A DNA stretch of 64,000 nucleotides from Pseudobdellovibrionaceae bacterium (GTDB taxonomy: Bacteria; Bdellovibrionota; Bdellovibrionia; Bdellovibrionales; Bdellovibrionaceae). The translations under genes were made by a program, and so were the position numbers. The stretch lies in NCBI GenBank assembly GCA_019637915.1, contig JAHBUV010000001.1:1086565-1150564 (forward strand). The letters are read 5' to 3'. Shown one piece after another: positions 51,071 to 61,382 of the stretch (position 1 is its first letter; every line of letters begins with the position of its first letter). The notes beneath the pieces are model-generated. The model ran no database searches. It had not been told where the DNA came from and saw only the letters and a list, made by a program, of their open reading frames with translations.

Positions 51071-51087
51071 TGAAGTCCAGGACTTCA
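51071..51087. repeat. 17-bp palindrome between adk and rpmJ
   Basis: TGAAGTCC, a central A, GGACTTCA: a perfect dyad of 8-bp arms in the AT-rich 135-base gap. It could be an operator for an internal promoter before rpmJ, or a weak hairpin after adk. Confidence 0.4.
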
Positions 51088-51103
51088 ATTTCATTTTTTC
51101 GCT

Positions 51104-51739
51104 CTAAGCGATGATCTGACGAATATCGCTAAAAACGTCTTCAGTGCTCCTGTTTCCGTCCACTTCCACATATTTACCAGCTTTCTTATAGAAGGCCTTT
51201 AAGGGGCTGGTAAACTCTTCATAGTTCTTCAGGCGGGTCTCAATGACCTCGGCCTTATCATCCTGACGCTGGTAGACCTCGCCGCCACACAGATCGCAGA
51301 TCCCGTCCTTCTTCGGGGGCTTGCTCTTCACGTGGTACACCGCACCACAGCTGCGACAAACCCGACGACCTGTCAAACGATCCATCAGTTCAGACATCGG
51401 CACTTCCAAGAAAACGGCCTTTCCAATGGAAAGGTTCATTTTCTTGAGCAACTCATCAAGCGCCTCCGCCTGGGCGACAGTCCGCGGAAAACCATCCAGA
51501 ATAAAGTCTTTCACGCCTTTATTCAGGACCTCTTCCACCATTCCAATCACAATCAAATCAGGGACCAACTCACCGCGGTCCATGAATTCCTGGGCCTTTC
51601 GACCCAAGTCAGTCTTGTTTTTGATCGCCGCACGAAACAGGTCTCCCGTGGAGATCTGAGTCATGCCCATTCGCTCGATCAACAGGCTCGACTGCGTGCC
51701 TTTTCCGGCCCCCGGGGCTCCGAACAGGATCAAGTTCAT
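51104..51739 (-). CDS. adk: Adenylate kinase
   Basis: 211 residues interconverting ATP, AMP and ADP. P-loop [29 protein letters not shown], and a long lid with C-x2-C ([10 protein letters not shown]) and CDLC, so the lid binds zinc. Its ATG shares one base with the secY stop (TAATG), so the two are coupled. map and infA do not follow it here. Confidence 0.97.
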   Translation of the reverse strand: MNLILFGAPGAGKGTQSSLLIERMGMTQISTGDLFRAAIKNKTDLGRKAQEFMDRGELVPDLIVIGMVEEVLNKGVKDFILDGFPRTVAQAEALDELLKKMNLSIGKAVFLEVPMSELMDRLTGRRVCRSCGAVYHVKSKPPKKDGICDLCGGEVYQRQDDKAEVIETRLKNYEEFTSPLKAFYKKAGKYVEVDGNRSTEDVFSDIRQIIA

Positions 51740-53064
51740 TAGAACTGAACCCTCCGACTGCGAACTTTCGCGCCTTTGAGGAAGCCTTCATACTTCTGCG
51801 TGATCACATGAGACTGAATCTGTTGTGCCGTATCAAGGGCCACGCCGACCAAGATCAGCAAGCTCGTTCCACCGAAATGGAAGGGAATGCCGAACTGGTT
51901 CGTCAAAATGCCGGGCAACACGCAAACCGTGCAAAGGTAGATACAACCCAGCACGTTCACGCGGTCCAACACTCTTTGAATGTACTCCGAGGTGCTTTTT
52001 CCAGCGCGAACGCCGGGGATGAAACCACCATATTTTTTGAGATTGTCCGAAACCTCGTTCGGGTTGAAGACGATCTCGGTGTAGAAGAAAGCGAAAAAGA
52101 CGATCAACGCCACGAACAGAATGTTGAACAACACACCATTGGGATTCAGGGAATCCTGCATGGCGCGAATCCAGGGCGTTTGAACGAATTGGGCCATGGT
52201 CGCCGGGAACATCAGCAAAGAGCTGGCGAAAATCGGCGGAATCACACCCGAGAAGTTGATCTTGATCGGGAGGTGGCTCTGAGGAGCCGACATGGCTTGA
52301 GGACCCATTTGGGGGCGCTGGGAGTACTGGATCGGCACGCGGCGCTGGGCCACTTCCATGAAGATCACGCCCGCGATCACCGCGATCATGAACGCCACCA
52401 GCAACAGGGCCACCAGGAAGCGCATTTCGCCATGGCTCACCAGTTCGAAGATCTGCTTCGCACCGGCCGGAATGGCCGCGGCGATCCCGGTGAAGATGAT
52501 CAGGGAGGAGCCATTGCCGATTCCACGTTCGGTGATTTGCTCGCCCAACCACATGATGAAACAGGTTCCCGCCGTCAGGGTGATGACCGTCATCACCTGG
52601 AATGGCAGGAATCCGACCGTCGGGGAGATCACCAGCGGGCGACCATCCGGACTCGGTTGATTCATCAGGAAAGTGCTGATCCCGTAACCTTGGACAAGAG
52701 CCAAAGCCACCGTGGCATAGCGGGTGTATTGATTGATTTTCCGGCGCCCTTGTTCACCCTCTTTTTTCAGCTGTTCCAAATACGGAATCGCCGAAGTCAA
52801 AAGCTGGAAAATAATGGAGGCCGAAATGTAAGGCATGATTCCCAAAGCAAAAATACTGAATTGGGAAAGAGCACCGCCGGAGAAGGTGTCAAAAAGACCG
52901 AAAATCCCCCGGCTCTGCGCTTGGAAGAAGGAGAGAACCGCCGAGCTGTCGACCCCGGGAGTCGGGATATGAACCCCGATCCGATAGATCGCCAGCATGG
53001 CGAGCGTGAATAAAATCCGTTTTCTCAGTTCCGAGTTCTTGCTGATACTCTCGATGGCCGACAC
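51739..53064 (-). CDS. secY: Preprotein translocase subunit SecY
   Basis: 441 residues with ten transmembrane helices, start GTG 53064. Landmarks are [12 protein letters not shown], the plug region [62 protein letters not shown], and [23 protein letters not shown]. It forms the protein-conducting channel of the inner membrane. Confidence 0.98.
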   Translation of the reverse strand: MSAIESISKNSELRKRILFTLAMLAIYRIGVHIPTPGVDSSAVLSFFQAQSRGIFGLFDTFSGGALSQFSIFALGIMPYISASIIFQLLTSAIPYLEQLKKEGEQGRRKINQYTRYATVALALVQGYGISTFLMNQPSPDGRPLVISPTVGFLPFQVMTVITLTAGTCFIMWLGEQITERGIGNGSSLIIFTGIAAAIPAGAKQIFELVSHGEMRFLVALLLVAFMIAVIAGVIFMEVAQRRVPIQYSQRPQMGPQAMSAPQSHLPIKINFSGVIPPIFASSLLMFPATMAQFVQTPWIRAMQDSLNPNGVLFNILFVALIVFFAFFYTEIVFNPNEVSDNLKKYGGFIPGVRAGKSTSEYIQRVLDRVNVLGCIYLCTVCVLPGILTNQFGIPFHFGGTSLLILVGVALDTAQQIQSHVITQKYEGFLKGAKVRSRRVQF

Positions 53065-53093
53065 GCTCAGAATCCCCTCTTCAGAGTTGATGA

Positions 53094-53531
53094 TTACTTC
53101 AGGATCTCGACTTTACCGCCAGCGGCTTCAATGGCTTTTTTGGCGGCTTCAGAGAACATGTGAGCCTTCACCGTGTGAGACTTCTTGATCTCGCCTTTCG
53201 CCAAAACCTTGATCCGCGTCCCATGAATCAAACCGGCCTTTTTCAAGGTTTCGGGATTGATTTCACCGGACAAGGCGTCCAATTGACCAATATTCACGAT
53301 TTCGTGAGTCGAGGCAAAGGCCACGTTGGTAAAACCGAATTTCGGCAGACGACGATGCAAAGGAGTCTGACCCCCTTCGAAACCGCGACGGATCGAGCCA
53401 CCCGAACGTTGGGTCTGACCTTTTCCGCCCTTGCCGGAGTAACCGCCCAGGCCGGAACCGATTCCGCGACCAACGCGCTTGCGGTAATGCGTGGAGCCCT
53501 CTTTCGGGCTCAGTTGCGACAGAATGCTCAT
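53094..53531 (-). CDS. rplO: 50S ribosomal protein L15
   Basis: 145 residues: LSPKEGSTHYRKRVGRGIGSGLGGYSGKGGKGQTQRSGG, FEGGQTPLHRRLPKFGF and the C-terminal VKAHMFSEAAKKAIEAAGGKVE. It lies 3 bases after rpmD and 29 bases before secY. Confidence 0.98.
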   Translation of the reverse strand: MSILSQLSPKEGSTHYRKRVGRGIGSGLGGYSGKGGKGQTQRSGGSIRRGFEGGQTPLHRRLPKFGFTNVAFASTHEIVNIGQLDALSGEINPETLKKAGLIHGTRIKVLAKGEIKKSHTVKAHMFSEAAKKAIEAAGGKVEILK

Positions 53532-53534
53532 AAG

Positions 53535-53720
53535 TTACCTCACGACCTCAACGTCCACCAAATGCTGGACTTTGAGGATTTGGCCACGCATGGCCGGGTT
53601 GTCTTTCACTTCCACGGTTTGCTCACGCTTGCGAAGACCCAAACAACGAACCGTTTCGCGCTGGTCTTGCGTGCAGCCAATCAGGGATCTTTTCAGAGTC
53701 AATTTGAACGACTTCGCCAT
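53535..53720 (-). CDS. rpmD: 50S ribosomal protein L30
   Basis: 61 residues: [54 protein letters not shown]. The length and the LGLRK...V.D.PA.RGQI..V.HLV pattern are diagnostic of bacterial L30. It lies between rpsE and rplO. Confidence 0.96.
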   Translation of the reverse strand: MAKSFKLTLKRSLIGCTQDQRETVRCLGLRKREQTVEVKDNPAMRGQILKVQHLVDVEVVR

Positions 53721-53729
53721 GATCTACCC

Positions 53730-54182
53730 CTACATCATCTTCAGTTGTTTCAAACCGTCGATGGTCGCACGAACCGCATTGTGAGCGTTGCGCGTCCCGA
53801 CGCATTTGGTCAGGATGTCCTTCACGCCGACGCTTTCCAGCACGGCCCGAACAGCACCACCCGCGATCACGCCCGTACCAGGGGCGGCCGGACGCATGAC
53901 GACTTTCGCCGCGCCGAAGCGACCGATCACTTCGTGAGGAATGGTGCGGCTCTCTTTGAGAGAAACCGACAGTGAGTTTTTCTTCGCGGCACGGCCCGCT
54001 TTGCCAATGGCTTCCGGAACTTCACCGGCTTTACCGGATCCGAAACCGACTTGACCGCTTTTGTCACCAATGACGACAAGAGCAGCGAAGGAAAAGCGGC
54101 GACCGCCTTTCACGACTTTGGCGACGCGGTTGATGGCGACGACGCGTTCTTCAAATTCCGACGTGGTCTTCACGTTATCCAC
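53730..54182 (-). CDS. rpsE: 30S ribosomal protein S5
   Basis: 150 residues, start GTG 54182 six bases after AAGGGG. S5 landmarks are [48 protein letters not shown], and [36 protein letters not shown]. It is a little shorter than the E. coli protein. Confidence 0.97.
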   Translation of the reverse strand: MDNVKTTSEFEERVVAINRVAKVVKGGRRFSFAALVVIGDKSGQVGFGSGKAGEVPEAIGKAGRAAKKNSLSVSLKESRTIPHEVIGRFGAAKVVMRPAAPGTGVIAGGAVRAVLESVGVKDILTKCVGTRNAHNAVRATIDGLKQLKMM

Positions 54183-54192
54183 ACATCACCCC

Positions 54193-54561
54193 TTAGAAGT
54201 TAAGTCCGCCCTCGCGGGCACCGTCCGCCAATGCTTTCACCTGCCCATGGTAGATGTAGCCATTGCGATCGAACACAACGTTTTTGATATTTTTGGCAAG
54301 AGCCGCTTTGGCGACTTCCTGACCGACTTTTTTCGCCATTTCAACGCCCGTCACGCCTTCCATTTTCAGGGAAGAGGTCGACACCAGGGTCATGCCCTTG
54401 CTGTCGTTGATGACTTGCGCATAGACGTTCTTGTTGCTCCGGTAGATGCAGAGGCGCGGGCGCTCTTCAGTGCCCTGAACCGTCTTGCGGATCCGGATTT
54501 TCTTTTTCAGACGGTTCGCCGTCCGATCACTGGTGTGCTTACCAATTTTAACTTTCATCAT
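54193..54561 (-). CDS. rplR: 50S ribosomal protein L18
   Basis: 122 residues: [42 protein letters not shown] and [28 protein letters not shown], the 5S-rRNA-binding family pattern. Two adjacent ATG codons (54561, 54558) begin the frame. Confidence 0.97.
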   Translation of the reverse strand: MMKVKIGKHTSDRTANRLKKKIRIRKTVQGTEERPRLCIYRSNKNVYAQVINDSKGMTLVSTSSLKMEGVTGVEMAKKVGQEVAKAALAKNIKNVVFDRNGYIYHGQVKALADGAREGGLNF

Positions 54562-54573
54562 CTCACACCTACC

Positions 54574-55116
54574 TTATTTCCCAGCCGACTTACCGGCTTT
54601 GCGGCGGATGTTCTCGCCCACATAACGGATGCCCTTACCCAGGTAAGGTTCCGGCGGACGGAACGAACGGATTTTCGCAGCGACCTGGCCCACGACGGCA
54701 CGGTTCGCACCGTTGATCGTCACCAGAGTTTGTTTGTCGACCTTGATCTCGATCCCTTCCGGGATGTCGAACGAGATCGGGTGGGAGTAACCCAAGGACA
54801 ACTCGAGTTTCTTCCCGGCCACGTTGGCGCGATAACCGACGCCATGAAGCTCAAGGCCCCGGCTGAAACCCTTCGAGACGCCGGTCACGGCGTTCTGCAG
54901 GAGAGCGCGGTAGAGGCCATGAAGGGAACGGGCTTCTTTGCTTTCAGAATTGCGGGTCAAAACGACTTTTTTGCCGTCAACCTTGGCGGAGACTTCCGAA
55001 CGCATGGGGATCGAGAGTTGGGTTTTGGCGCCCTTCACGATCACTTCATTCGACGGGGTCACCGTCACTTGCACTTTATCGTCAAAAATGACGGGAGCTT
55101 TTCCAATCCGAGACAT
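54574..55116 (-). CDS. rplF: 50S ribosomal protein L6
   Basis: 180 residues: MSRIGKAPVIFDDKVQVTV, LHGLYRALLQNAVTGVSKGFSRGLELHGVGYRA, GYSHPISFDIPEGI, and the RNA-binding end SFRPPEPYLGKGIRYVGENIRRKAGKSAGK. Confidence 0.98.
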   Translation of the reverse strand: MSRIGKAPVIFDDKVQVTVTPSNEVIVKGAKTQLSIPMRSEVSAKVDGKKVVLTRNSESKEARSLHGLYRALLQNAVTGVSKGFSRGLELHGVGYRANVAGKKLELSLGYSHPISFDIPEGIEIKVDKQTLVTINGANRAVVGQVAAKIRSFRPPEPYLGKGIRYVGENIRRKAGKSAGK

Positions 55117-55123
55117 ACATCAC

Positions 55124-55513
55124 CTACCAAATCGTGCAGAGCAGTTCGCCACCGAGCTTATTCTCGGTCGCATTTTTGCCACTCATCACGCCTTTGCTGG
55201 TGCTCAACACGGAGACACCGAGGCCCGAGCGAATGACAGGGATTTCATCGGATTGAACGTACACACGGCGACCCGGTGTGCTCACCCGACGAACGTTGGA
55301 AATAGCGTGGTTGCCTTGCTCATCGTACTTCAAGTAGACGCGCATGATCCCCTGTTTGGAGTCCTTCGCGATTTTGAAGCTGCGGATGTAACCCTCTTCA
55401 ACGAGGATCTGGGCGATCCCGGCGCGCATCTTGGACGCCGGAAGGTCCACTTTCTCGTGCCGAGCATCGCCGGCGTTCCTAACCATCGTGAGAAATTGAC
55501 CGATCATATCCAT
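55124..55513 (-). CDS. rpsH: 30S ribosomal protein S8
   Basis: 129 residues: IGQFLTMVRNAGDARHEKVDLPASKM, GYIRSFKIAKDSKQGIMRVYLKY, SNVRRVSTPGRRVYVQSDEIP, and the C-terminal LSTSKGVMSGKNATENKLGGELLCTIW. In E. coli S8 represses the spc operon by binding its mRNA near rplX-rplE; since rplX is missing here, that site would have to differ. Confidence 0.98.
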   Translation of the reverse strand: MDMIGQFLTMVRNAGDARHEKVDLPASKMRAGIAQILVEEGYIRSFKIAKDSKQGIMRVYLKYDEQGNHAISNVRRVSTPGRRVYVQSDEIPVIRSGLGVSVLSTSKGVMSGKNATENKLGGELLCTIW

Positions 55514-55525
55514 CTTAATAACTCC

Positions 55526-55831
55526 TTACCAGCTGGCCTTGGTGACGCCCGGAAGTTTACCGGTCAGGGCAAGTTCACGGAACTTGTTCCGGCACAAACC
55601 GAACTTGCGAAGAACGCCGCGGGGGCGACCCGTCAGCTCGCAACGATTGCGAATCTGAATGTGAGACGTCTTTTTCGGAAGTTTCTGCAACTTCACGCGA
55701 GCCGCCTGTCTTTCCTCTTCGGAAAGCTTCATGTTCACCGATTGATTGCGGAGCTCTTCGCGATGTTGGTAGTACTTCTTCGCCAAAGCTTTTTTACGAT
55801 TATTTTTTTCAACGGAAGCCAAACGAGCCAT
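55526..55831 (-). CDS. rpsN: 30S ribosomal protein S14 (zinc-free long form)
   Basis: 101 residues, the long form without the CxxC zinc pairs: [61 protein letters not shown]. It lies 15 bases after rplE. Confidence 0.98.
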   Translation of the reverse strand: MARLASVEKNNRKKALAKKYYQHREELRNQSVNMKLSEEERQAARVKLQKLPKKTSHIQIRNRCELTGRPRGVLRKFGLCRNKFRELALTGKLPGVTKASW

Positions 55832-55846
55832 TTTCGTCCACCTTTA

Positions 55847-56389
55847 TTATTTGCGGAAAGGCACGCCCAGGGATTCCAGCAAGGCCATCCCTTCAGCGTC
55901 CGTTTTAGCGGTCGTGCAAATCGTGATGTTCATCCCACGCACTTTGTCGACCTTGTCAAAGTTGATTTCCGGGAAAACGATCTGTTCTTTGAGACCCATG
56001 TTGTAGTTCCCACGGCCGTCAAAGCCTTTGCGCGGCAAACCACGGAAGTCGCGAACGCGCGGCAGAGCCAACGAGTTCAGACGATCCATGAACGACCACA
56101 TCCGGTCACGGCGCAAGGTCACGCGCACGCCGATTTGCAGGCCGGCGCGCAGTTTAAAGTTCGAGATGGCTTTTTTAGATTTCGTCACCACGGCTTTTTG
56201 GCCGGCGATCGAAGTCACTTCATCCACGACACCGGCGAGGATCTTCGGGTTCGCCACGGCTTCAGAGGCCGGGCAAACACTGATGATGATCTTCTCGAGG
56301 CGCGGGACTTCCATCACGTTTTTGAATCCGTGCTTTTTCATCAGCTCCGGCGCGATTTCTTCATTATATCTTTTTTTCAAGCGATCCAC
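55847..56389 (-). CDS. rplE: 50S ribosomal protein L5
   Basis: 180 residues, GTG start at 56389: MDRLKKRYNEEIAPELMKKHGFKNVMEVPRLEKIIISVC, then GQKAVVTKSKKAISNFKLR, and KGFDGRGNYNMGLKEQIVFPEINFDKVD. It starts 10 bases after rplN ends, leaving no room for rplX, which normally lies between them. Confidence 0.98.
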   Translation of the reverse strand: MDRLKKRYNEEIAPELMKKHGFKNVMEVPRLEKIIISVCPASEAVANPKILAGVVDEVTSIAGQKAVVTKSKKAISNFKLRAGLQIGVRVTLRRDRMWSFMDRLNSLALPRVRDFRGLPRKGFDGRGNYNMGLKEQIVFPEINFDKVDKVRGMNITICTTAKTDAEGMALLESLGVPFRK

Positions 56390-56399
56390 AGTCTACCTC

Positions 56400-56768
56400 T
56401 TAGAGAACTTCCGGAGCCAGCGAGACGATCTTCACGAATTGCTTCGCGCGGAGCTCACGAGCGACGGGGCCGAAAATACGGGTTCCGATCGGTTCTTTCG
56501 ATGCGTTGATCAAGACAGCCGAGTTGTCATCGAAACGGATGTAAGAACCATCCGGGCGACGCAGCTTGTGAACCGTCCGGACGACCACGGCTTTCGCCAC
56601 GTCGCCCTTTTTCACTTTGGCGTTCGGAAGAGCTTCTTTGATCGAGACGACAATGATATCGCCGATCGAGGCGTAGCGCTTCTTCGATCCGCCGAGGACC
56701 TTCACGCACATCACTTCTTTAGCGCCTGAGTTGTCAGCGACATTCAAGCGGGTTTGCATTTGAATCAT
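56400..56768 (-). CDS. rplN: 50S ribosomal protein L14
   Basis: 122 residues from ATG 56768: [77 protein letters not shown]. The frame stays open upstream across rpsQ, but the L14 start is unmistakable. Confidence 0.98.
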   Translation of the reverse strand: MIQMQTRLNVADNSGAKEVMCVKVLGGSKKRYASIGDIIVVSIKEALPNAKVKKGDVAKAVVVRTVHKLRRPDGSYIRFDDNSAVLINASKEPIGTRIFGPVARELRAKQFVKIVSLAPEVL

Positions 56769-56778
56769 GGCGCGCTCC

Positions 56779-57048
56779 TCAGCGTTTCGATTGCTCCACG
56801 ACTTCCGACAGGGCCCAGCGCTTGGTTTTGCTGAGCGGACGGGTTTCGTGGATGCGGACAATGTCACCGATCTTGGCTTCACCTTTTTCATCGTGAGCCT
56901 TAAAGACGGACGACGTTTTCACGTATTTACCGTATTTCGCGTGCTTCACCATGTGATTCACGCGCACCGAGATGGTCTTCTGCATTTTATTGCTGACGAC
57001 TTCCCCGGTGACTTCAATGCGACGGCCTCTGTTATTTTCCGTGTTCAT
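56779..57048 (-). CDS. rpsQ: 30S ribosomal protein S17
   Basis: 89 residues from ATG 57048 (GAGGGG seven bases before it; an ATG at 57054 is too close to that site). S17 pattern: [69 protein letters not shown]. Confidence 0.96.
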   Translation of the reverse strand: MNTENNRGRRIEVTGEVVSNKMQKTISVRVNHMVKHAKYGKYVKTSSVFKAHDEKGEAKIGDIVRIHETRPLSKTKRWALSEVVEQSKR

Positions 57049-57059
57049 AGCCATTCCCC

Positions 57060-57251
57060 TCACCGCGCAACTTTCTTCACGATCGCCGTGTTGATACGAG
57101 CGATGTTGCGGCGAAGTTGACGAATTTCAACCGGATTCGAAAGCTGTCCGATCGAGTTTTTAATTCTTGCATCGAACAGCTCTTTGGAGAGAGCGGTCCG
57201 TTTCTTTTTCAATTCAGCGACCGACAGGTCTTTGATTTCAGCTGCCTTCAT
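57060..57251 (-). CDS. rpmC: 50S ribosomal protein L29
   Basis: 63 residues, two helices: [21 protein letters not shown] and [26 protein letters not shown], diagnostic of L29. Five bases after rplP. Confidence 0.97.
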   Translation of the reverse strand: MKAAEIKDLSVAELKKKRTALSKELFDARIKNSIGQLSNPVEIRQLRRNIARINTAIVKKVAR

Positions 57252-57256
57252 GTCTC

Positions 57257-57664
57257 TTACTCCCGCACCAGGAAACGGGTTTTAAAGGGGAGCTTGTGAG
57301 CAGCCAGGCGGAAAGCCTCCTGAGCTTGTTCACGAGTCACACCGTTCATTTCAAAAAGGACGCGACCCGGGAGGATGCGCGCGACCCAGAGTTCCGGATT
57401 CCCTTTACCGGAACCCATCCGCGTTTCAGCGGGCTTCTTGGTCACAGGACGATCCGGGAACACCCGGCACCAGATTTTACCACCGCGCTTGATGGAGCGG
57501 GAGATGGCGATCCGGGCGGCTTCCAACTGACGGGCCGTCATGCGGTGTTCTTCCGTGGCCTGCAGGCCGAAGTCACCGAAATCGAGGTTCGCCCCGCGAC
57601 GGGCGAAACCCGTGGCACGGCCGACAAACTGTTTACGCCATTTGACGCGCTTAGGACTTAACAC
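57257..57664 (-). CDS. rplP: 50S ribosomal protein L16
   Basis: 135 residues from GTG 57664, giving the normal start [18 protein letters not shown] lies 7-8 bases upstream. The body is [11 protein letters not shown]-like [72 protein letters not shown]. The start overlaps the rpsC end by 14 bases. Confidence 0.96.
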   Translation of the reverse strand: MLSPKRVKWRKQFVGRATGFARRGANLDFGDFGLQATEEHRMTARQLEAARIAISRSIKRGGKIWCRVFPDRPVTKKPAETRMGSGKGNPELWVARILPGRVLFEMNGVTREQAQEAFRLAAHKLPFKTRFLVRE

Positions 57665-58316
57665 GACCGGCCTCCTCAACTTCACGGGTGCTCAAAATGT
57701 CACCCTTGTAGATCCACACTTTCAAGCCGATGATCCCGTAGGTCGTCAGGGCTTCCGCCGTGCCGTAATCAATGTCGGCGCGGAGGGTGTGCAACGGAAC
57801 GCTCTTTTCGTTGTACCATTCCGAACGGGCGATTTCGGCGCCATCCAGACGGCCGGCGACGCGGACTTTGATCCCGCGAACACCGCTCTTGATCCCGGCG
57901 GCGATGGCTTTTTTCAAAGCACGGCGCCACGAGATCCGCTTTTCCAACTGGGTCGCGATGCTTTCCGCGACCAACTGGGCGTCCATGTCCGGTTTGCGGA
58001 CCTCTTGGATGCTCAGGAAGACTTCGTTGGAGGTCAGCTTTTGGACTTCGGCTTTGAGGGAATCAATGCCCGTGCCCTTTTTGCCGATCACCACACCCGG
58101 ACGAGCCGTGGAGATGATGACCTTCACTTTTTTGAACGCGCGCTCGACTTCGATTTTAGCGACGCCGGCGTGCTTGAGTTTCTCTTTCAAATACTTACGA
58201 AGACGCAGGTCCTCGTGGAGATTTTCGTAGTAGGTAGCCCCTTTGGCGTACCAGCGGGAATCCCACGTGCGAATAACGCCAACTCTGAGTCCAATCGGAT
58301 TAACCTTCTGTCCCAC
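57651..58316 (-). CDS. rpsC: 30S ribosomal protein S3
   Basis: 221 residues, GTG start: [29 protein letters not shown], a KH domain with [25 protein letters not shown], then [41 protein letters not shown]. It starts 2 bases after the rplV stop. Confidence 0.98.
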   Translation of the reverse strand: MGQKVNPIGLRVGVIRTWDSRWYAKGATYYENLHEDLRLRKYLKEKLKHAGVAKIEVERAFKKVKVIISTARPGVVIGKKGTGIDSLKAEVQKLTSNEVFLSIQEVRKPDMDAQLVAESIATQLEKRISWRRALKKAIAAGIKSGVRGIKVRVAGRLDGAEIARSEWYNEKSVPLHTLRADIDYGTAEALTTYGIIGLKVWIYKGDILSTREVEEAGRVKS

Positions 58317-58318
58317 GC

Positions 58319-58651
58319 TTACTTCTCCTCAAGCACGACGTTGATGTGGCTGGTCTTCTTGCGAAGTCCGAAGGCGCGGCCCTGGGCGCGCGGCATGAAC
58401 CGCTTCAAAACGGGTCCGCCATCGACAGAGATGTGTTTCACATACAGCTTGTCGATATCCATCGTCTTCTTGTAGTCCGCGTTGGCAACGGCGGACTCGA
58501 TCAATTTCTTGATCATCAAGGCCGATTTTTTATTGAGGTAGGTGAGAACCTTCACCGCCTCATTGACATCTTTCCCACGGACCATGTCCGCCACCAAACG
58601 GGCCTTTTGGCATCCGACTCTGGCGTATCTGAGACTCGCTTTCGCTTCCAT
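58319..58651 (-). CDS. rplV: 50S ribosomal protein L22
   Basis: 110 residues: [54 protein letters not shown] and the exit-tunnel hairpin [35 protein letters not shown]. Confidence 0.98.
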   Translation of the reverse strand: MEAKASLRYARVGCQKARLVADMVRGKDVNEAVKVLTYLNKKSALMIKKLIESAVANADYKKTMDIDKLYVKHISVDGGPVLKRFMPRAQGRAFGLRKKTSHINVVLEEK

Positions 58652-58667
58652 AACTCACTACCTCAAA

Positions 58668-58958
58668 TTATTTCTTCGCTGCCGGAGCAGCGGCCGCTTT
58701 CTTCTCCGCATGCCCACCGTAGGTGCGCGTGGGAGCGAACTCGCCAAGTTTATGACCGATCATCTGTTCCGTGACGTACACGGGAACAAATTTACGGCCG
58801 TTGTGAACCGCGAACGTCAGGCCCACGAACTCGGGAAGAACGGTCGAACGGCGGGACCATGTCTTGATGACCTTCTTATCATTCTTTTCGATCGCGTGGT
58901 CGACCTTCTTTTGAACGTGATGATCGACAAACGGACCTTTTTTAACTGAGCGTGCCAC
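58668..58958 (-). CDS. rpsS: 30S ribosomal protein S19
   Basis: 96 residues, GTG start: [72 protein letters not shown], with a short Ala/Lys tail. Confidence 0.98.
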   Translation of the reverse strand: MARSVKKGPFVDHHVQKKVDHAIEKNDKKVIKTWSRRSTVLPEFVGLTFAVHNGRKFVPVYVTEQMIGHKLGEFAPTRTYGGHAEKKAAAAPAAKK

Positions 58959-58970
58959 CCTTCAACTCCC

Positions 58971-59789
58971 TTATTTCCGTCTCTTGACGATGGTCCAATT
59001 GGTGCGTTTGTTGTTCCGGGTCTTGTAACCTTTACAAGGTTTACCCCAGGGGGTCACCGGGTGGTGACCTTTGCCCACGCCCTCACCGCCACCCATCGGG
59101 TGATCGACGGGGTTCATGTGGACGCCACGAACGCCAGGACGGATCCCTCTCCAGCGAGAGCGACCCGCTTTACCGAGGGAGATGTTTTCATTGTCCGTGT
59201 TGCCGACTTGGCCGATGGTGGCCCGGCAAACGGAGAGGACTTTTTTCACTTCACCGGAGGGCAGGCGAACCAGGCAGTATTCACCCTCTTTACCGAGGAG
59301 AATCGCGCCGGTCCCGGCACCACGGCAAACTTGGCCGCCTTTACCGGGGCGAAGCTCGACGTTGTGGATCGTCGAACCGACGGGCATGGCGGACAGCGGA
59401 AGGCTGTTGCCAGGCTTGATGTCGGCTTTGTCCGAGCTGATGACGGTGTCACCCACGTTCAGACCGATCGGAGCCACGATGTAGGCTTTTTCACCATCCA
59501 GGTAGTGCAACAAGGCGATCCGGCAGGTTCTGTTCGGATCGTACTCGATCGCGGCGACCTTGGCCGGCACGTCGAGCTTGGTGCGCTTGAAATCCACCAG
59601 ACGATAGCGGCGTTTGTGGCCGCCACCGATGTGGCGCATGGTGATGATACCCGTGTTGTTCCGGGCCGCTTTTTTGCGAAGCGGAGCCGTCAGCGATTTT
59701 TCCGGGTACTTTTTGGTGATTTCTTTGAAATCGAAACCAACCTGGGCCCGGATCGCATGGGAACGAGGAGAATATGTCTTCACACCCAT
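58971..59789 (-). CDS. rplB: 50S ribosomal protein L2
   Basis: 272 residues: [72 protein letters not shown], and the peptidyl-transferase-proximal [29 protein letters not shown]. Confidence 0.99.
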   Translation of the reverse strand: MGVKTYSPRSHAIRAQVGFDFKEITKKYPEKSLTAPLRKKAARNNTGIITMRHIGGGHKRRYRLVDFKRTKLDVPAKVAAIEYDPNRTCRIALLHYLDGEKAYIVAPIGLNVGDTVISSDKADIKPGNSLPLSAMPVGSTIHNVELRPGKGGQVCRGAGTGAILLGKEGEYCLVRLPSGEVKKVLSVCRATIGQVGNTDNENISLGKAGRSRWRGIRPGVRGVHMNPVDHPMGGGEGVGKGHHPVTPWGKPCKGYKTRNNKRTNWTIVKRRK

Positions 59790-59791
59790 GT

Positions 59792-60070
59792 TTAGACTCC
59801 CTCAAACAAGGCGATTTTCTCGCCGGCTTTAAGTTTCACGAATGCTTTTTTCCAGTACGGCGTTTTGGTCATGCCGAACTTGGTCTGTTTCCCGTGACCA
59901 CGACACACGGTCGTGCGCACCGAATCCACTTTCACGCCGAAGTTTTTCTCGACGGTGCCTTTGATCGTCGTTTTGTCCGCGGTCATATCGACTTCGAAGA
60001 CATAAACGCCGGCGGCGCTGTGAAAGGTGTTTTTCTCAGTGACGAGCGGGGCTTTAATGACGTTTTTCAT
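59792..60070 (-). CDS. rplW: 50S ribosomal protein L23
   Basis: 92 residues from ATG 60070: [64 protein letters not shown]23 lines the tunnel exit and docks SRP and trigger factor. It starts 1 base after rplD ends. Confidence 0.97.
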   Translation of the reverse strand: MKNVIKAPLVTEKNTFHSAAGVYVFEVDMTADKTTIKGTVEKNFGVKVDSVRTTVCRGHGKQTKFGMTKTPYWKKAFVKLKAGEKIALFEGV

Positions 60071-60071
60071 G

Positions 60072-60701
60072 TTAAGCCTTCTCCAACGTGCAGCGGTCCA
60101 CGATTTTCGCCACGGATTCCTTCGTGATGACAGCGGCATCGTACTTCAGCAGATCAAAGACGTTCAGGCCTTCGACCGGGAAATACTTGAAGGTTTCGAG
60201 GTTGCGGGACGCACGTTTAAACATTTCATCTTGTTGGGCGTCGATCAGCACGGCTTTCGTCAGACCGAAGCCTTTCAGACGGCGACCGAGTTCGTTGGTC
60301 TTGCCTTCCGACTTCATGTTGTCGACGATGAACAGGCGGCCTTCTTTCACCAAGTGGGAGAGAGCCATGCTCAAACCGATGCGACGGACTTTTTTCGGCA
60401 ACACGTAAGCGTAGCTGCGCGGGAGCGGACCGAAGGTGGTTCCACCGCCAGGCATCAGGGGCGAACGGGTCGAACCCTGACGGGCGTTCCCGGTGCCTTT
60501 TTGCTTGAAGGGCTTTTTACCGCCACCAGAGACGAGGCCCTTGGTTTTGGTCATGTGCGTGCCTTGACGACGGCAAGCCAACTGCCACTTCACCACTTCG
60601 TGAAGCACTTCTTTTTTCACTTCGCGCTCGAAGACCTCGGAAACGAGATCAACGGTGCCGACTTTTTCTTTTTTCCAGTTCAAAACATTCGCGGTGGCCA
60701 T
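60072..60701 (-). CDS. rplD: 50S ribosomal protein L4
   Basis: 209 residues: VLHEVVKWQLACRRQGTHMTKTKGLVSGGGKKPFKQKGTGNARQGSTRSPLMPGGGTTFGPLPRSYAYVLPKKVRR is the conserved tunnel loop. L4 autoregulates the S10 operon in E. coli. It overlaps rplC by one base (TAATG). Confidence 0.98.
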   Translation of the reverse strand: MATANVLNWKKEKVGTVDLVSEVFEREVKKEVLHEVVKWQLACRRQGTHMTKTKGLVSGGGKKPFKQKGTGNARQGSTRSPLMPGGGTTFGPLPRSYAYVLPKKVRRIGLSMALSHLVKEGRLFIVDNMKSEGKTNELGRRLKGFGLTKAVLIDAQQDEMFKRASRNLETFKYFPVEGLNVFDLLKYDAAVITKESVAKIVDRCTLEKA

Positions 60702-61372
60702 TATTCCCTCACCAACTTCACGAGGCTGTTGCGAGCGCCGGGAACCGGGCCCTTCACCATGAGAACGTTTTCACCAGGGATCACCTGAACGATCTCGACG
60801 TTTTTCACGGTGATCGTTTCGTCACCCCAGTGACCCGGGAACTTCTTGCCCGGCATCACGCGACCCGGCCACGTGCGGTTCCCGCTCGAGCCCGGACGAC
60901 GGTGGAACTTCGAACCGTGAGTGGCGGGGCCACCGGCGTTGTTCCAGCGTTTGATGGAGGACGTGAAACCGCGGCCCTTGGAGTTGGCCGTGACTTTCAC
61001 GATATCACCTTTGTTAAGACTCTCGATGGAAAGCTGGGCCCCGAGAGACACGCCTTCCGGCAAAGTCTGACGGATTTCCTTCACGAGGGAGGCGCCGTTT
61101 TCGAAACCGGTCTTCGCGAGATGACCTTTTTCGGCTTTGCTCGAGTTTTTCGCTTTTTTCGGACGGCAGGCCAGCTGAACCGCTTCGTAGCCGTCTTGTT
61201 CGTTCGTTTTCACTTGGGAAACGTACCAGGGCTCGAAACGAAGAACGGTGACGGGCACCGCTTCGCCTTGCTCATTGTAAACGGTCGCCATGCCTTCTTT
61301 GAAGGCGTAGAGGCCGTTGAGCTTGAGCTCCGTCGTCCCTGCGCTGTTGGGCGTGGTGTTGGTTTCGCTCAC
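60701..61372 (-). CDS. rplC: 50S ribosomal protein L3, divergent N-terminus
   Basis: 223 residues, GTG start. The C-terminal half is normal L3 (VKVTANSKGRGFTSSIKRWNNAGGPATHGSKFHRRPGSSGNRTWPGRVMPGKKFPGHWGDETITVKN). The N-terminus reads LNGLYAFKEGMATVYNEQGEAVPVTVLRF after a 17-residue extension, where most bacteria have GLIGxKxGMTxxF. It remains recognisable as L3 without doubt. Confidence 0.96.
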   Translation of the reverse strand: MSETNTTPNSAGTTELKLNGLYAFKEGMATVYNEQGEAVPVTVLRFEPWYVSQVKTNEQDGYEAVQLACRPKKAKNSSKAEKGHLAKTGFENGASLVKEIRQTLPEGVSLGAQLSIESLNKGDIVKVTANSKGRGFTSSIKRWNNAGGPATHGSKFHRRPGSSGNRTWPGRVMPGKKFPGHWGDETITVKNVEIVQVIPGENVLMVKGPVPGARNSLVKLVRE

Positions 61373-61382
61373 GACTCACTCC

